The notes beneath the pieces are model-generated. The model did not search any database. It worked only from the letters and a program-made list of their open reading frames with translations, and was not told the origin of the DNA. The translations under genes were made by a program, and so were the position numbers. A stretch of 55,976 nt of DNA from Akkermansia muciniphila (GTDB taxonomy: Bacteria; Verrucomicrobiota; Verrucomicrobiia; Verrucomicrobiales; DEV007), in NCBI GenBank assembly GCA_945883495.1, contig CAMCXS010000035.1:1-55976 (forward strand). Reading direction: 5' to 3'. Of this stretch, positions 31,601-39,492 are shown piece after piece. How positions within the stretch are numbered: the stretch's first letter is position 1; the number at the start of each line of letters is the position of its first letter.

Positions 31601-31648
31601 GTGGAACTGTTCAACCGCCTGCAATCCCACTTGGCCCTCGTTGAGTAA
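28610..31648 (+). CDS. transmembrane Ser/Thr protein kinase with helical (TPR-like) sensor
   Basis: 1012 residues. The N-terminal kinase has a Gly loop IGEGGFGEVW (~58-67), Lys in VALKVL (~83), catalytic HRDLKPSN (~173), DFG (~196) and GTPAYISPEQ (~223). A membrane helix lies near 377-398 (ASLFILIAALIFSMAAF), followed by a coiled coil (ARKDAQRHEEEAERQRDLAI). Then ~550 residues of helical repeats resemble TPR/SEL1 units. PknB-like kinase domain inside, sensor domain outside. Coupled to the ECF-like sigma factor 5 bases upstream; together they probably form a signalling pair. The C-terminal repeat type is assigned only by helical periodicity. Confidence 0.92.
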   Translation: MAPQRSSPANASAAEVAAWLRVGLWEEDGENPAPTPKLDLAPPEDLLALPRYRVCWKIGEGGFGEVWAAEQIDPVHRKVALKVLKPGMDTRQVISRFNQERQTLAIMDHPGIAAIYDGGATSTGRPYFVMERVEGLPLTKYCDQHSLTIRARLELFSGICQAVHHAHQKGVLHRDLKPSNILVTEVDDKPAAKVIDFGIAKIIGGEMHAAGDSLLRTRDGWILGTPAYISPEQVMLGGIDLDTRADIYSLGVLLYELLTGRTPLFEAGTTSMPVDEWAHRIRNVHAKRPSVLVAAASAEIVATRGAVHAPAMARQVQGDLDWITLKALEKDREKRYDSAAALAEDLRRHLADEPVSAARPSAREAAWKFAKRNRGLVTATAASLFILIAALIFSMAAFVREARMRTQAEIARKDAQRHEEEAERQRDLAIASASEARTQEQRAEKILDYLDELLTRAGEFASRGANPEALRLALDEVTLKIPSFTADAALRETILGKSALIYRAIGHEDKAIPLVKAQLAIAEAKYGLTAPVTLEALDLYARSLSLQERHEEAVAQSDEMVRRWTSLPQDDPHTAEETFQARRRHADILKRAGRIEEAMTEASSLMASSSVVTKHSPDWNQLTRFYASLLRESGHHEEAGRLLDEVLAQPFSQKRVTVLQEKSRLQRDLGDLDGCIQSLLESIACEEKSKGAISRTIAPLHVEVSRPLDLQNLNDTAVEHCQKAVQISLAVDDRPKVLASTRALAENLENACRFLESAKAWQESAAMQKELGDQLIDRAFAARNLARAGRVQDATTLTAEINNALPNLPQSPALGSYRKLVRTATAYAQAVEFAGGQKPVPAEWRLLVSQLAEEDLRSFESPGKQAALPERVQRTFAQRHSKLDGLRPSWAPDAHAVLAFDRAITDRWMSYDATGTLFHLAACFRLQGRPDLAVDVYQAVVELPPSTIRIPGRQCLAKLHQAACLIATDRRHEAEARMEEIASRLHQDGHLPASPMAVELFNRLQSHLALVE

Positions 31649-31702
31649 AATTTTTTGACCGACTGATCAAAAACTTTGTAACGCTCGGGCCCTCAACCGG
31701 CA

Positions 31703-32200
31703 ATGCACCCTGCTGAGGGAGCGCGTTTCCGATTGAATGATGATTTCAGCAATTTTCCGGGGCACACAAATCCGTTCGATACCCGCGAGGGTGACACCAG
31801 TGTGCCGGTCCTTGTCCTTTTGGAGTCTCTCGAATGGCTCCGATGGGTCGATCCAAGTGCCCTCCAATCCCTCCTGAGTCGAGCGGATTCGTCGCCCATC
31901 CGGCCAGAAATGCATGCCGTTGTCCTCTTGTCCGATCTCCTCGAATTCGGAAAAATCGACTCTCCCGCCGTCTCCAACTTGGCCGTTAATTGGGGCGATG
32001 GCACCCAGGTGGAGTGCTTTGGCCCCGACCGTCAACCGCTCGACCCCGATCACGCGCACTATTTCTCCAAAAGCGGCCAGTACCACGTCCTCATCGCCGC
32101 GAACACCGGGACGTCCCCTGCCGCCATCTTCCGCCTCATCGTCCAAGTGCGCAATGAGTCTGGAGAGGTGACGGTCATGCGCCCGGCCGGACTGGACTGA
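31703..32200 (+). CDS. small hypothetical protein with PKD-like fold motif
   Basis: 165 residues without a signal peptide. The C-terminal half contains LAVNWGDGTQVECFG then HAHYFSKSGQYHVLIAANTG, the WGDG and HxYxxxGxYxV pattern of PKD-type beta-sandwich domains that are normally extracellular. A cytosolic PKD-like domain is unusual. The N-terminal part has helices (PVLVLLESLEWLRWVDPSAL). It follows the kinase gene after 54 bases and may be co-transcribed. Function unknown. Confidence 0.65.
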   Translation: MHPAEGARFRLNDDFSNFPGHTNPFDTREGDTSVPVLVLLESLEWLRWVDPSALQSLLSRADSSPIRPEMHAVVLLSDLLEFGKIDSPAVSNLAVNWGDGTQVECFGPDRQPLDPDHAHYFSKSGQYHVLIAANTGTSPAAIFRLIVQVRNESGEVTVMRPAGLD

Positions 32201-32294
32201 ATTTGAATGTCGCGACGGGAGGATGCGTCCTGTCACGCACTTCGAGGTTGCGGAGAGTCAGTTTCTGACTACTGCAAGCTGCCCTCAATCCGCG

Positions 32295-33857
32295 ATGCAT
32301 CGATTCTCCTTTATCGCCGCTGCTCTTGCCCTCATCGTCTTGACCTGCTCGGCCCCGAGTCAAGCTCAGGACACTTCCTCCCAGGCCATCAAGCTCGGCG
32401 ACGCCCAGCCGTTCACCTTCGATCTCCTCGTCGACCGCGCCAAAACCATGGCCGCCGGCCCCTACCTAGACGGAGCCGCCCCACGCGCCGAAGCCGTGCT
32501 CGAGCAGATCGACTACGACGCCTTCGGAAAGATCACCTTTCGCTCCGAGCGGACTCTCAAGGTCGGCGAAACGCCAATCCGCCTCTTCCACCTTCAGCGC
32601 TACGCCAAAAAGCCCGTCGGCATCCACCTCATCGCGGATGGCCAATCCCGCGAGGTGCTCTTTTCCCCGGAGTTTTTTGACATGCCCAAGGACAGCCCAG
32701 CCAAAGCACTGCCGGAAGACATCGGCTTCGCTGGCTTCCGCGTCCTTGAGCCCGGCAAGGAAGCCGATTGGATGGCCTTCATGGGCGCCGCGTATTTCCG
32801 GACGTCCGGTGAATTGAACCAGTTTGGCCTCTCCGCCCGCGCCTTGGCCGTCGGCACCGCCATGCCCGATCCCGAGGAATTCCCGCGCTTTACGAACTTC
32901 TACTTCGCCCCCTCGGAGAAAGGCGCCCTCGTCATCCACGCTCTCATGGATAGCCCGAGCGTCACGGGAGCGGTCCGTTTCGATGTCGATCGCCCCAGCG
33001 GCGTCGTCATGACCATCAATTCCCGTTTCTTCGCCCGGAAGGGAATGGAACGCATGGGCTTGGCTCCCCTCACCTCGATGTTTTGGTTCTCCGAATACAG
33101 CCGCCGCAACGCCACTGACTGGCGGCCGGAAATCCACGATTCCGATGGGCTCGCCATTTGGACCGGCACCGGAGAACGTCTCTGGCGTCCGCTCAACAAT
33201 CCGCCCCGCGTCATGACCTCCAGCTTCCTGGACCGCAACGTCAAGGGCTTTGGCTTGGCCCAGCGCGACCGCGACTTCGATCATTATCAGGACGATGGCG
33301 TCTTCTACGAGCGCCGCTCCACCTGTTGGGTCGAACCAATCGGAGACTGGGGCGCGGGGATGGTGCAACTCGTGGAAATTCCCACGGACGATGAAATCTA
33401 CGACAACATCGTCGCCTATTGGCTCGGCGAGCAGCCGGTCACGCCAGGTCAAGCGGTCAGCCTCGATTACCGCCTCCACTGGGTCAAAGACGAGCCCTAT
33501 CCGGCGGCCAGCGGCTACGTTTATTCTTCCCGGACCGGCGCTGGCGGCGTTCCCGGCCAACCTCGTCCGCCAGGAGTCATCAAGTTTGTCATCGACTTCG
33601 ATGGCGGCAAACTCGGCGATCTTGGACGCGAGGACGGCGTCGAGGCCATCGTTTCCGCCTCCTCGGGCAAGGTATCCGGCACCTATTGCCTTCCCGTCGT
33701 CGGCACCAAACGGTGGCGCGCCGTTTTCGATTTGACCCCCACGTCACTGGATCCGGTCGAGTTGCGCCTCTTCCTGCAGCACGAGGGCATTGCCCTCACG
33801 GAGACTTGGCTCTCCCAATACCATCCCGAGAGCGTGCCGAATGCCGGCAAGAAGTGA
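32295..33857 (+). CDS. periplasmic glucan biosynthesis protein (OpgG/MdoG family)
   Basis: 520 residues with a signal peptide (FIAAALALIVLTCSAP then SQAQ, cleavage near residue 25). Family signatures are QPFTFDLLVDRAKTMAAGPY, VLEQIDYDAFGKITFR, ARALAVGTAMPDPEEFPRF and WRPEIHDSDGLAIWTGTGER. MdoG proteins act in the periplasm in osmoregulated beta-glucan assembly. No opgH glycosyltransferase is adjacent, so it may work with a distant partner or on another glucan. ATG 32295 is chosen because it heads the signal peptide. Confidence 0.93.
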   Translation: MHRFSFIAAALALIVLTCSAPSQAQDTSSQAIKLGDAQPFTFDLLVDRAKTMAAGPYLDGAAPRAEAVLEQIDYDAFGKITFRSERTLKVGETPIRLFHLQRYAKKPVGIHLIADGQSREVLFSPEFFDMPKDSPAKALPEDIGFAGFRVLEPGKEADWMAFMGAAYFRTSGELNQFGLSARALAVGTAMPDPEEFPRFTNFYFAPSEKGALVIHALMDSPSVTGAVRFDVDRPSGVVMTINSRFFARKGMERMGLAPLTSMFWFSEYSRRNATDWRPEIHDSDGLAIWTGTGERLWRPLNNPPRVMTSSFLDRNVKGFGLAQRDRDFDHYQDDGVFYERRSTCWVEPIGDWGAGMVQLVEIPTDDEIYDNIVAYWLGEQPVTPGQAVSLDYRLHWVKDEPYPAASGYVYSSRTGAGGVPGQPRPPGVIKFVIDFDGGKLGDLGREDGVEAIVSASSGKVSGTYCLPVVGTKRWRAVFDLTPTSLDPVELRLFLQHEGIALTETWLSQYHPESVPNAGKK

Positions 33858-33864
33858 CCGGCCC

Positions 33865-34317
33865 TCAAACCTCCGCGCCGAAGTGCCGCAGCAGCCGGCT
33901 TGGCTCGACGTGAATCAAATCGCTCGGGAGATTCATCGTGAGCCGGTCCCGGAGTTCTGGATTGAGCCCGTCCAGAATTGCCCCGTTGATCTCTGACGGC
34001 GCGGCGAATCCCCACGTTCCTTGGTGATCCCGGAGCAACTCCGTAATGTGCCCGGCCAAGATCCGGAAAATGCGGACGTCTTCCTCCGTCTCCAGCGGCA
34101 TCCGCTCGCCGATCGAGTTCCCCTGCCCTGCCGTCCCGCCGGTAGGAAACGCCCCGGCTTGGTCGGTGAACTTATCGCGGTATCGCCCGTGGGCGGCGTC
34201 GATGGGCAGCGTCTCTCCAAGCCGCGCCACCCGCCCATAGGAGGGCGTCGCCTCCACGTGAAACACCTTCAGGCAGCCTCGATCGGCCACAATCAATAGG
34301 GACGGAATCTGCTTCAA
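33865..34317 (-). CDS. host-attachment/eRF1-like family protein
   Basis: 150 residues. The pattern PSLLIVADRGCLKVFHVEAT and the following NSIGERMPLETEEDVRIFRI then GTWGFAAPSEINGAILDG resemble the bacterial 'host attachment protein' family, which has an eRF1-like alpha/beta fold and no established function. The start is a TTG at 34317 with AGGAAG about 9 bases upstream. A longer frame exists but enters the ppc 5' region on the opposite strand, so it is disfavoured. Convergent with the OpgG gene (8-base gap). Confidence 0.65.
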   Translation of the reverse strand: MKQIPSLLIVADRGCLKVFHVEATPSYGRVARLGETLPIDAAHGRYRDKFTDQAGAFPTGGTAGQGNSIGERMPLETEEDVRIFRILAGHITELLRDHQGTWGFAAPSEINGAILDGLNPELRDRLTMNLPSDLIHVEPSRLLRHFGAEV

Positions 34318-34501
34318 CTCACTTCCTACCTCCGCACGGCGCGTGCCACCCGCGGCGCCCCGGTAAGTGGCCCAAACTTCCGGCGAATCGCCCGGGATTT
34401 TTGCAAGATGGCCCAAGGAGTTCCACTGTGATTCTGGCCGGATTCCGGCACCGTTCCTGCTACGCTCAGCCCTCCTCCCACCGCCCAGCACCCTTATCGT
34501 T

Positions 34502-37255
34502 ATGTCCGACGTCCCCCCGCCCAATCTCCGCGAACACGGTTTCCAAATCCTGGAAGAGGACCTCCGCTTCCTCATGAACGCCTTCGCCACCGTGTTGCAA
34601 CGCCTCGGAGAACCAAGTCTGGCCGCCGCCCTGCCTTGGGTCGGATGCGGCGAACCCCAGCAACCCAGCCGCTCCCTCGGCCAAGCCTATTCCATCGCGT
34701 TTCAGCTGCTCAACATCGTCGAAGAACGTGCCGCCTCCCAAACTCGGCGCCTCCGGGAAAAGCTCAACGGCCCCACTTCGGAGAAAGGGCTCTGGGCCCA
34801 CAATCTCCGCCGCCTCGGATCCTCCGGCTTGGGCGAACAGGAGATCCTTTCCATTCTCCACGAGGTCTGCGTCGAGCCCGTCGTCACCGCCCACCCCACC
34901 GAGGCCAAACGCGAAACCGTCCGCGAGCTGCATCGGGAAATCTACAGCCTCATGAACCGGCACGAGAACCCCGCCTTCACCCCGCGGGAACTCGACCGCA
35001 TCCAGATTCAGTTGCAGACGCAGCTGGAGAATCTCTGGCGCACCGGAGAAATCCACGTCACCCGGCCCACGATCGACGCGGAACTGCAAAACGCGCTCTA
35101 CTACCTCCGCGAGGTGTTCCCGGAAGCCCTCGCCCGCGCCCACGCCCACCTGCGCGAAGCCTGGATCGCCGCTGGCTACAATCCCGCCGCCCTCGATTCC
35201 CTGCCTCCGCTCCTACGGTTCGGCTCCTGGATCGGCGGAGATCGCGATGGTCACCCGTTCGTCACCGCCGAGGTCACCCGCCGCGCCTTGTTGGCCATGC
35301 GGCTCAACGCCCTCCGCGTCCAACGCCGCGGCTTGGAAGCCCTGGCCCATGATCTCCCCCTCAGCTCACTTTTCCAAGCCACCCCGCCTCGGCTTGTTGA
35401 GCTGACTGAGAGGCTCTCTCTCTCCCTCCAAGGGGAATCCCACATCGACGCTCAATACATCCTCGAGCGCAACAAGGAGGAACCCTGGCGCGCCGCGGTT
35501 TTCCTCATGCGGGCCAAGGTCGTCCTCGCCATCGACAAACCCTCTTCCCCGGCCGCTTACATCGACCCAGCGGAGCTCCGCGGCCATCTCGATATCCTGG
35601 CCGAAACGCTCCTCGAAGTCGGCGCGGGCGCCGTCGTCGATGAACAGATCGTCCCCCTGCGGCGCACCTTGGCGGCCTTTGGCTTCCATTCCGCCGCACT
35701 CGACGTCCGGCAAAACTCCGCCTTCCACGAGCGCGCTCTCGATGAACTCCTCCGCGCCGCCGGGCTTCTCCGTTCCGGCTCGTTCGCCAACTGGAGTCCC
35801 GAGGACAAACGCGCCTTGCTCGACCGCGAGCTCGCCTCCCCGCGCCCCTTCCTCGCCCCCGGCATGTCCGCCGGCCCGGAGGCGGATACCGTGATCGCTT
35901 GCCACCGGGTGCTCGCGGAACATCGCAAGCAGTTCGGCAGCGCCGGGCTCGGTTCGCTCATCGTTTCCATGACCCGGAGCGTCGAGGATCTCTTGGTCGT
36001 CTATGTCCTGGCGCGCGAAGCCGGTTTGATGGAATGGGGACCAGACGGTCTCATCTGTCCCCTCCCCGTCGTCCCGCTCTTCGAAACCATGTCGGACCTG
36101 GAGGCGGGGCCGGGCATTGTCGATGCCTTTCTCGCCCACCCCATCACCAAACGCAGCCTCGCGGCCTGCGCAGGTGATCGTCAACCCGGCTTCCAAGTCA
36201 TGGTCGGGTATTCGGATTCGAACAAAGACTGTGGCATCGTCGCCAGCCAATGCGCCCTCCATCGCGGCCAAAGCGAACTCTCCGCGACCATCCAGAAACA
36301 TGGCGCCCGCCCGATCTTTTTCCACGGCCGTGGCGGCACCGTCGGACGCGGCGCGGGGCCGACCCACTGGTTCATGGAAGCCCTCCCCCACGGCTCGCTC
36401 CACGGCGCCATGCGCATGACCGAGCAGGGCGAAACCATTGCCCAGAAGTATGCCCACATCGGCTCGGCGGTTTACAACGCGGAATTGCTCATGGCCTCCG
36501 CGACCGCCGCCACCGCCTCCCATCGCCATTCGCGCTCACAGGAGCAACCCGAACTCGGCGGTCTGCTCGAACGCCTCGCCTCCAGCAGCCGGGATGCTTA
36601 CCGCGCCCTGTTGCATTCCCCGGACTTCATCAATTTTTACCGGCAAGCCACGCCCATCGATGCCCTGGAGAACGCCCGCATCGGCTCCCGCCCCGCCCGC
36701 CGCACCGGTCAGGCCTCCCTCGATGACCTCCGCGCGATTCCCTGGGTCTTTTCTTGGACCCAGTCCCGCTTCTATCTTCCCGGCTGGTACGGCGCCGGCA
36801 GCGCCCTCCGCTCGCTGAAGGAGAACGATCCCGGCGGCTTCCAAGCGCTCGGCGCGGCTTTGCCCGGCTCGCCATTCCTCCGCTACGTGCTGACCAATAT
36901 TGAAAGCTCATTGGTCAGCGCCAACGCCGACCTCATGAAGGCCTACGCCGGCCTGGTGGAGAACGAAGCCGTGCGGAATCGCTTCCTGGAAATGATCTTG
37001 AGCGAGTTCGAAGAAACCCGCCTCCTCATCGAGGAACTCTTCCAGGGCACCTTCGCGGAACGCCGCCCCCGGCTCGCCTACACCCTGGACATTCGCGAAG
37101 CCCCCCTCCGCGTCCTCCACCACCAGCAAGTCGCCCTGCTCCGCCACTGGCGTTCCCTCATCGCCTCCGGCCAAACCGAAGCCGCCGAGGCCCTCATCCC
37201 GGATCTCCTCATCTCCATCAACGCCATTGCCTCCGGCCTCCGCACCACCGGTTGA
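34502..37255 (+). CDS. ppc: phosphoenolpyruvate carboxylase
   Basis: 917 residues. It carboxylates PEP with bicarbonate to oxaloacetate, replenishing the TCA cycle. Active-site segments are VVTAHPTEAKRET (His ~131), VGYSDSNKDCGIVASQ (~568) and FFHGRGGTVGRGAGP (~607, with Arg of the GRGG loop). The C-terminal FGSxLG-like end reads NAIASGLRTTG, matching the conserved ...G(M/L)RxTG terminus. Length is standard. The ATG at 34502 is preferred to the upstream extension. Cytosolic. Confidence 0.96.
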   Translation: MSDVPPPNLREHGFQILEEDLRFLMNAFATVLQRLGEPSLAAALPWVGCGEPQQPSRSLGQAYSIAFQLLNIVEERAASQTRRLREKLNGPTSEKGLWAHNLRRLGSSGLGEQEILSILHEVCVEPVVTAHPTEAKRETVRELHREIYSLMNRHENPAFTPRELDRIQIQLQTQLENLWRTGEIHVTRPTIDAELQNALYYLREVFPEALARAHAHLREAWIAAGYNPAALDSLPPLLRFGSWIGGDRDGHPFVTAEVTRRALLAMRLNALRVQRRGLEALAHDLPLSSLFQATPPRLVELTERLSLSLQGESHIDAQYILERNKEEPWRAAVFLMRAKVVLAIDKPSSPAAYIDPAELRGHLDILAETLLEVGAGAVVDEQIVPLRRTLAAFGFHSAALDVRQNSAFHERALDELLRAAGLLRSGSFANWSPEDKRALLDRELASPRPFLAPGMSAGPEADTVIACHRVLAEHRKQFGSAGLGSLIVSMTRSVEDLLVVYVLAREAGLMEWGPDGLICPLPVVPLFETMSDLEAGPGIVDAFLAHPITKRSLAACAGDRQPGFQVMVGYSDSNKDCGIVASQCALHRGQSELSATIQKHGARPIFFHGRGGTVGRGAGPTHWFMEALPHGSLHGAMRMTEQGETIAQKYAHIGSAVYNAELLMASATAATASHRHSRSQEQPELGGLLERLASSSRDAYRALLHSPDFINFYRQATPIDALENARIGSRPARRTGQASLDDLRAIPWVFSWTQSRFYLPGWYGAGSALRSLKENDPGGFQALGAALPGSPFLRYVLTNIESSLVSANADLMKAYAGLVENEAVRNRFLEMILSEFEETRLLIEELFQGTFAERRPRLAYTLDIREAPLRVLHHQQVALLRHWRSLIASGQTEAAEALIPDLLISINAIASGLRTTG

Positions 37256-37306
37256 AACCTCGCGGAACCACTATCGCCGAAACGGACGATCTCCTCACAC
37301 CAGCCC

Positions 37307-37325
37307 GGATAAGATTTTCTTATCC
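37307..37325. repeat. 8-bp perfect inverted repeat after ppc
   Basis: GGATAAGA, TTT, TCTTATCC, 52 bases after the ppc stop. It could be a terminator stem, although the bases after it on the + strand are A-rich rather than T-rich. Confidence 0.4.
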
Positions 37326-37368
37326 AAAAACCCTCAAAACGGCCTCCGCGGCGGCATCCTAGGCGCGT

Positions 37369-37620
37369 ACAGCCGTCTTGGAACAGGATGCAGCCGTCAC
37401 GCTCGATGTGACAGCCGTCCGCCTCGTGCAAACACACGTCACGGAGCAAGTGACATTAGTCTTCCTTATCGACGCAGTCGTCACGGAGCAGGTGGCATTC
37501 GTCTTCCTTATGGAGGCAGGCGTCACGGAGCAGGTGACATTAGTCTTCCTTATGGATACAGTCATCCGCCTGCATGTGACCGCCATCACAAGCGTTGTGG
37601 CGGCCATCTCGGGACGAATT
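37369..37620. repeat. 42-bp degenerate tandem repeat, about six units
   Basis: Six units of 42 bp. The three central ones (37453-37578) share nearly identical words such as GTCTTCCTTAT and TCACGGAGCAGGTG; the outer ones are diverged. A frame is open through them on both strands, but the unit is 14 codons in each and the peptides look artefactual. The array sits just past the broken vapC. There are no spacers, so it is not a CRISPR. Between 37256 and 37682 no gene is supported. Confidence 0.8.
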
Positions 37621-37682
37621 TTCGCACCCTGGACGGAGGATTCACCGGTCATCCCGGTTGACCGTCCGGTCCATCTCCGCTC

Positions 37683-37830
37683 GTTCGCCGACGCCCGGCT
37701 TCCTTGGGCGAACCCAAACCGGAGCTCCCCCAAAACGATCGACGGCACAATCACCTCCTCCGCCGCCGAAATCACTTCACCCCACACCCCAGCCCTCCGC
37801 CAGTCCGAGTAGGCGTTCGTATGCGGCCAC
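37683..37830 (-). pseudogene. broken VapC-like PIN toxin
   Basis: Reading from a possible GTG (37830), the protein starts VA and then shifts frame. The correct continuation TNAYSDWRRAGVWGEVISA, followed by EEVIVPSIVLGELRFGFAQG, is a good PIN-domain N-terminal half. The bases GCCGCATACGAAC differ from an expected ...GTNGATACGAAC by a small deletion that removes the first catalytic Asp (xDTN reads PHTN). After SANE the similarity stops at the 42-bp repeat array, so the C-terminal half with the other acidic residues is gone. Non-functional. Confidence 0.65.
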
Positions 37831-37832
37831 TC

Positions 37833-38040
37833 TCAACTCCACGCCTCCGGATCGACCCGCTCGCACTCGCGCATCGCCTCATCCCAATCCGCTCGTCCCG
37901 GTCTCCGCCGCAACGCCCAAACCTTTTGCCAAGGCTTCGACAAGGATCGCATTCTTGGACACGCCCCGTCTCCCGGCCTCGGCCTTGGCCCGCGCTACCC
38001 ACGCCTCATCGACGTTTCTGACGAACTCCCCAGTCCTCCG
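37833..38040 (-). pseudogene. VapB-like ribbon-helix-helix antitoxin remnant
   Basis: The stretch VRNVDEAWVARAKAEAGRRG followed by VSKNAILVEALAKGLGV has the pattern of RHH antitoxins. It ends early in frame at 37879. A one-base shift recovers WDEAMRECERVDPEAWS and a stop at 37833, directly before the vapC start, so one frameshift is likely. No in-frame start codon is visible before the GAGCAC repeat upstream. Confidence 0.5.
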
Positions 38041-38111
38041 CGCCTCGACGTCTCCGCGCGAGCCCAGACCATTCCCGTTTTTAGGATGCCGATTCCGAGC
38101 ACCGCTTCGCT

Positions 38112-38174
<63 letters not shown>

Positions 38175-38306
38175 AGGAACCACAATCCCTGGCTCCCTTA
38201 TCACCGGGCAACGGCCCGACTGAAGTCGATTGACCTCCTCTGATGACGCGATCCGCACGCGAATCCCCGTTTGGCTGCTTGAATCTCTCCACAGATCCAA
38301 CACATA

Positions 38307-38496
38307 AGGATGGGCATTCTTGCCCGTCCCGAGCTAGCGTCGGCGAGGTGGTCCCGGGCGGAGAACATCTTCCCGACCTTTGAGCTTCGCGTCCTTCGTG
38401 GTGCAGTCGCCCTCGATCCCCTCCTCCACCGATGCCCGGAGGGCGGATCCTTGAGGGCCGCCCATTTCGATTGCTACCCTCACGCTCCGTCTCTCC
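38307..38496. repeat. 190-bp dispersed repeat, copy 1
   Basis: Begins AGGATGGGCATTCTTGCCC and ends near CACGCTCCGTCTCTCC. A second copy with roughly 90% identity by eye is at 41454-41643, and a shorter diverged copy of its last ~95 bases lies at 43865-43958. All are in intergenic positions and in the same orientation. Not coding by any evidence I see. Confidence 0.85.
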
Positions 38497-38518
38497 GTCA
38501 AGCGAGCCTGGGACCTTC

Positions 38519-38568
38519 GACAAACATCTCAACCTTCCTAAACCTACAGCCTACGGTCTACGGTCTAC
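38519..38568. repeat. CTACAGCC repeat, copy 1
   Basis: GACAAACATCTCAACCTTCC, then AAACCTACAGCCTACGGTCTA. Other copies: 39349-39398, 41388-41437, 43667-43716, 45050-45099, all in the same orientation and always between cassettes. Here the tail is extended by three more CGGTCTA-like words. Confidence 0.85.
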
Positions 38569-38663
38569 GGTCTACGGCCTACAGCCTCAAGTCCGTGAGT
38601 CCTGGCCGGACCATTGATGTGGCTTGACCGATTGAAGACTCACGAAGATGATACTCCAGAGGC

Positions 38664-38888
38664 ATGAATGCACGCATTTCCATTGATCCCGGGGTGTGTC
38701 ACGGGAAGCCGGTGATCCGCGGAACGCGTGTGCTCGTTTCGACGCTCCTGGGAGCGCTCGCTGGTGGGGATTCCATTGACGCGGTTCTTGAAGATTATCC
38801 GAACGTCACACGGGAGGATATCGCGGCCGCCTTGGAATTTGCGAGCCATCTCAGCGATTTTCAGGAGTCCAGTTACGTGGCGGCGTGA
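38664..38888 (+). CDS. DUF433 antitoxin
   Basis: 74 residues. The DUF433 pattern is clear: ISIDPGVCHGKPVIRGTRVL, then VSTLLGALAGGDSIDAVLED and YPNVTREDIAAALEFA. The GKP.IRGTR segment is a helix-turn-helix-like DNA-binding part that neutralises and autoregulates with a DUF5615 PIN-like toxin. The ATG at 38664 is 4 bases after a GAGG-like site (CCAGAGGC). Its stop overlaps the GTG start of the toxin remnant. The antitoxin appears intact while the toxin is frameshifted. Confidence 0.9.
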   Translation: MNARISIDPGVCHGKPVIRGTRVLVSTLLGALAGGDSIDAVLEDYPNVTREDIAAALEFASHLSDFQESSYVAA

Positions 38889-39272
38889 AGTTTCTTCTCG
38901 ACGAGAATTTTCCTAAAACAGCAGCCAGAAGTCCTGGCGCGGCACGGGCATGAAGTGGTTGATTTCCGGGACATCGGTGAACACGGAGCCGCCGACTCCA
39001 TCCTGGTGGAATTAGCCCGGGAGATCGCAGCGGTGATCCTGACCACGGACCGTGATTACTACCACACTCTACCGCATCAATTTCCAGATCACGCCGGGGT
39101 CATCGTGATCGCCGTCAAGCAGCCCAACCGTGCGGCGATTCTCGAACGCCTGGAATGGTTGCTGCAGCATGTAGACGGCGATCAGTTGCGCGGCAGGGCC
39201 ATTCAGCTTCGGGACAAGACCTGGATTGCGCGGCCACCTCTTCAGGAATCCACGGACGCTGGTGCCCCTTAG
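38885..39272 (+). pseudogene. DUF5615 (PIN-like) toxin, +1 frameshift
   Basis: GTG 38885 opens (M)KFLLDENFPKTAA, which normally continues EVLARHGHEVVDFRD. One extra base near 38927 (GCAGCC-A-GAAGTC) shifts the frame, and a stop occurs after ~22 residues. The rest of the toxin continues in the +1 frame from HGHEVVDFRDIGEHG through AAVILTTDRDYYHTL to the end at 39272. Both catalytic parts (LLDEN and TTDRDY) survive in separate frames. Single insertion, otherwise well preserved, so the loss is recent; a sequencing or assembly error is the alternative. Confidence 0.85.
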
Positions 39273-39348
39273 GTGTAAGAAACGAAGTAGCGCTCCCCTC
39301 CTCGCTATTTCCCGATCCGTCTCTCCGTCACGCGAGCCTGGGACCATC

Positions 39349-39398
39349 GACAATCCTCTCAACCCTTCTGGACCTACAGCCTACCGTCTACGGCCTAC
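39349..39398. repeat. CTACAGCC repeat, copy 2
   Basis: GACAATCCTCTCAACCCTTC, then TGGACCTACAGCCTACCGTCTA. It is preceded by CCGTCTCTCCGTCACGCGAG, also found before copy 1. It lies between the DUF5615 remnant and the Phd antitoxin. Confidence 0.85.
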
Positions 39399-39492
39399 AG
39401 CCTCCAGAGGCCACTTCCACTCCCTCCCTCCACCTCACCGTTGCCCCTCCCAGAGCATTGACGCTGGACTGTGGCGTGCGATGCTTCTGCCC

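Noticed and set aside
37369-37620. CRISPR array
   Set aside because: The units are contiguous 42-mers with no unique spacers and there are no cas genes in the window.
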